5,648 bases of DNA from an uncultured Collinsella sp. (GTDB lineage Bacteria > Actinomycetota > Coriobacteriia > Coriobacteriales > Coriobacteriaceae). Of the stretch, positions 3,728 through 5,648 are shown piece by piece. Both the position numbers and the translations under genes were made by a program. The notes beneath the pieces were generated by a model. The model did no database searches, was not told the DNA's origin, and saw nothing but the letters and a program-made list of their open reading frames with translations. Location of the stretch: positions 1 to 5,648 of the forward strand of contig CAUEQX010000118.1 in the NCBI GenBank assembly GCA_959020035.1, given 5' to 3'. Position 1 is the stretch's first letter. Every line of letters begins with the position of its first letter.

Positions 3728-5648
3728 GGATTCTCAAGCTCTTTAAAAAGCATATCCTGGCACTGTTCGCAGCTATCGTACTTATCGTAATCAGTTGCAA
3801 CGCCGATCTGGCGCTGCCTACCTATATGAGCGACATCGTCGACGTGGGCGTGCAGCAAGGCGGCATCGCCTCGCCCGTGCCCGACACCATCCGCGCCGAA
3901 TCGCTCGACGACCTCGAACTCTTTATGAGCGCCAAGGACGCCAAGGCTGTGGAGGCCGTGTTTAGCAAGGCTGACAAAAACGACATTCGAACGTACGAGG
4001 GCACCGAGGAAGAGCGTGCCGATGGAGGCAAGATTGCCGACATTATGAGCCTGCCCGAGACTGTTGTCCTTTCGCTCAACCAGGGCATCGACGCCAACTC
4101 CATGGGCGACATGATGGGCTCGTCCAGCGAGAAAGACGACAACGCTGCCCAGGCCATGCCCACCCCCGAGCAAATGGCAGCGATGACGCCCGAGCAGCTC
4201 GCCGAGATGCAGCAGAAGGCCGCGGCGGCGCAGAACATGCAAAAGCAGATTGATGCCGACGGCGGTAAGATCACTATGAAGAGCCTGCGCCTGGGTGTCG
4301 AGGGCGGTCTGGTAGACCAAAGCAAGCTCGTCGAGGGCGCCAACCAAATGGCGGACAAAATGGGCTCCATGTCGGGCTCCATCGTCACCCAGCGCGCCGT
4401 GAGCTATGTACAGGACGAGTACAAGGCGCAGGGCATCGACCCCGCCGACGTGCAGAACGCCTACCTGAGCCGCATGGCGACCACGATGTTTGGACTGTGC
4501 CTCGTGTCGCTCGTCGCCACCATCCTGACCGGTGCCGTGGCTTCGCGCACCGCCTGCTCCATCGCCCGCGACCTGCGCCGCGAGACCTTCAACAAGGTTA
4601 TGCACTTCTCGCCGGCCGAGGTGGGCAAGTTTAGCCAGGCCTCGCTCATCACCCGCTGCTCCAACGACATTCAGCAGATCCAGATGGCCGCAACTCTGTT
4701 TATCCGCATGTGTCTGATGGCCCCCGTCATGGGCATCGTCGCCGTCATGCGCGTCCTGGCCAACCATACCGGCCTGGAGTGGACCATCGCCGTTGCCATC
4801 ATCGCGGTCTCGGCCGTCGTCGGCGTGCTTATGGGCCTCACCATGCCCAAGTTCAAAAAGATGCAAAGCTTTGTTGACCGCGTGAACCTTACCGCCCGCG
4901 AGCTGCTCGACGGCCTTATGCCCATCCGCTCGTTCAACCGCGAGGAACATGAACTCGAGCGTTTTGACAAGGCATCGCTCGACCTGATGACCACGCAGCT
5001 CTACACCAACCGCGCCATGAGCTTTATGATGCCGCTCATGATGCTCGTCATGAACTGCATCACCGTGCTTATCGTCTGGTTTGGCGCGCAGGGCGTGTCC
5101 GACGGCGTGATGCAGGTCGGCAACATGATGGCGTTTATCTCCTACACCATGCAGATCGTCATGGCGTTTATGATCCTCACCATGGTTTCGGTCATCCTGC
5201 CCCGTGCCGAGGTCGCAGCCGAGCGCGTGGATGAGGTCATCACCTGCCCCACGAGCATCAACGACCCTGCCTCACCCAAACTGCCTGCCGCCAGCGCGCC
5301 GCGCGGTGAGCTCACCTTCCGCGACGTGAGCTTCCAGTATCCCGATGCCCGCGCCGACGTCATCAGCGGCGTGAACTTCACCACGCATGCCGGTCAGATG
5401 CTCGGCATCATTGGCTCCACGGGCTCGGGCAAGTCCACGCTCGTGCAGCTGATTCCGCGCCTGTACGATACCACGCACGGCACGGTCAAGGTCGGCGGCG
5501 TGGATGTCCGCGATTACGATATCGAGGCGCTGCGCGATCAGGTTGCCATGGTGCTCCAGAAGAACGTGCTGTTCTCCGGCACGATCAAGGAAAACCTTCG
5601 CTGGGGTGACGAAAACGCCTCGGACGAGGAGCTCGAGCGCGTATGCCG
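3724..5648 (+). CDS. ABC exporter half-transporter (fused membrane and ATPase domains), cut by the window edge
   Basis: This membrane ATPase probably pumps an unknown compound outward. The 641 codons present hold a type I exporter membrane domain: TM1 about residues 10-33, then a very large outer segment (about 36-249), then TM2-TM6 about 252-275, 322-343, 352-373, 433-455 and 467-495. The nucleotide-binding domain follows, with the A-loop Tyr539, Walker A GSTGSGKST (564-572) and the Q-loop Gln612. The signature motif, Walker B and the switch His lie past the right edge. The ALPTYMSDIVDVGVQQGGI segment (30-48) is typical of exporter halves that work as heterodimers next to a second ABC gene, usually placed right after. 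AGGAG at 3710-3714 lies nine bases before the ATG, which overlaps the marR stop. The outer segment is rich in Met, Ala and Gln and holds an 8-residue tandem repeat (147-162). Substrate cannot be told; drug, peptide or lipid export are all possible. Confidence 0.93.
   Translation, partial: MRILKLFKKHILALFAAIVLIVISCNADLALPTYMSDIVDVGVQQGGIASPVPDTIRAESLDDLELFMSAKDAKAVEAVFSKADKNDIRTYEGTEEERADGGKIADIMSLPETVVLSLNQGIDANSMGDMMGSSSEKDDNAAQAMPTPEQMAAMTPEQLAEMQQKAAAAQNMQKQIDADGGKITMKSLRLGVEGGLVDQSKLVEGANQMADKMGSMSGSIVTQRAVSYVQDEYKAQGIDPADVQNAYLSRMATTMFGLCLVSLVATILTGAVASRTACSIARDLRRETFNKVMHFSPAEVGKFSQASLITRCSNDIQQIQMAATLFIRMCLMAPVMGIVAVMRVLANHTGLEWTIAVAIIAVSAVVGVLMGLTMPKFKKMQSFVDRVNLTARELLDGLMPIRSFNREEHELERFDKASLDLMTTQLYTNRAMSFMMPLMMLVMNCITVLIVWFGAQGVSDGVMQVGNMMAFISYTMQIVMAFMILTMVSVILPRAEVAAERVDEVITCPTSINDPASPKLPAASAPRGELTFRDVSFQYPDARADVISGVNFTTHAGQMLGIIGSTGSGKSTLVQLIPRLYDTTHGTVKVGGVDVRDYDIEALRDQVAMVLQKNVLFSGTIKENLRWGDENASDEELERVC

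Noticed and set aside
3703..4950. 415-codon open frame on the minus strand, rich in His, Gly and Ala
   Set aside because: It lies fully antisense to the ABC exporter, whose frame has clear domains and motifs. The low-complexity His/Gly/Ala makeup is what the complement of a G+C-rich gene gives.

Overview
The window is ordinary bacterial chromosome with G+C-rich genes and clearly A+T-richer gaps between them. Five protein-coding genes can be supported and two of them run off the ends. Gene content and protein style (a glycyl-radical fermentation enzyme, a 2-keto-3-deoxygluconate permease, and a MarR regulator coupled to a large ABC exporter with an Ala/Met-rich outer insert) suggest an anaerobic gut actinobacterium of the Coriobacteriia, for example a Collinsella relative. 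That placement is inferred from how the proteins read, not from a marker gene. I see no rRNA, tRNA, CRISPR array, insertion sequence or phage gene.

Left part, minus strand, read right to left. A short-chain dehydrogenase/reductase (2237-2986) has its own good -10 box. It is followed by a compact intrinsic terminator (2174-2217) and then a KdgT-family 2-keto-3-deoxygluconate permease (1115-2128). A strong hairpin (1043-1076) then closes the unit. A long A+T-rich upstream region (649-1042) leads to the first 216 codons of pyruvate formate-lyase, pflB (1-648), which continues past the left edge.

Right part, plus strand. A MarR-family repressor starts at a GTG codon (3278) and overlaps by four bases (ATGA) an ABC exporter half-transporter gene (3724-5648), which runs off the right edge. 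This is the usual layout of a self-regulated export operon. In related loci a second ABC half-transporter normally follows, and it would lie outside the window.

The 291-base gap between the divergent SDR and marR genes holds the most unexplained structure. It contains a dyad next to the SDR promoter (3064-3083), a LacI-type near-palindrome (3115-3126), a 31-base inverted repeat (3180-3210), and a second inverted repeat (3232-3289) that would fold the marR ribosome site into a loop and its GTG start into a stem. Functionally, the left unit probably takes up and oxidises or reduces a hexonate- or uronate-derived sugar acid, pflB converts pyruvate to acetyl-CoA and formate in fermentation, and the right unit exports an unknown compound under MarR control. 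No clearly new system is visible; the regulatory structures around marR deserve a second look.
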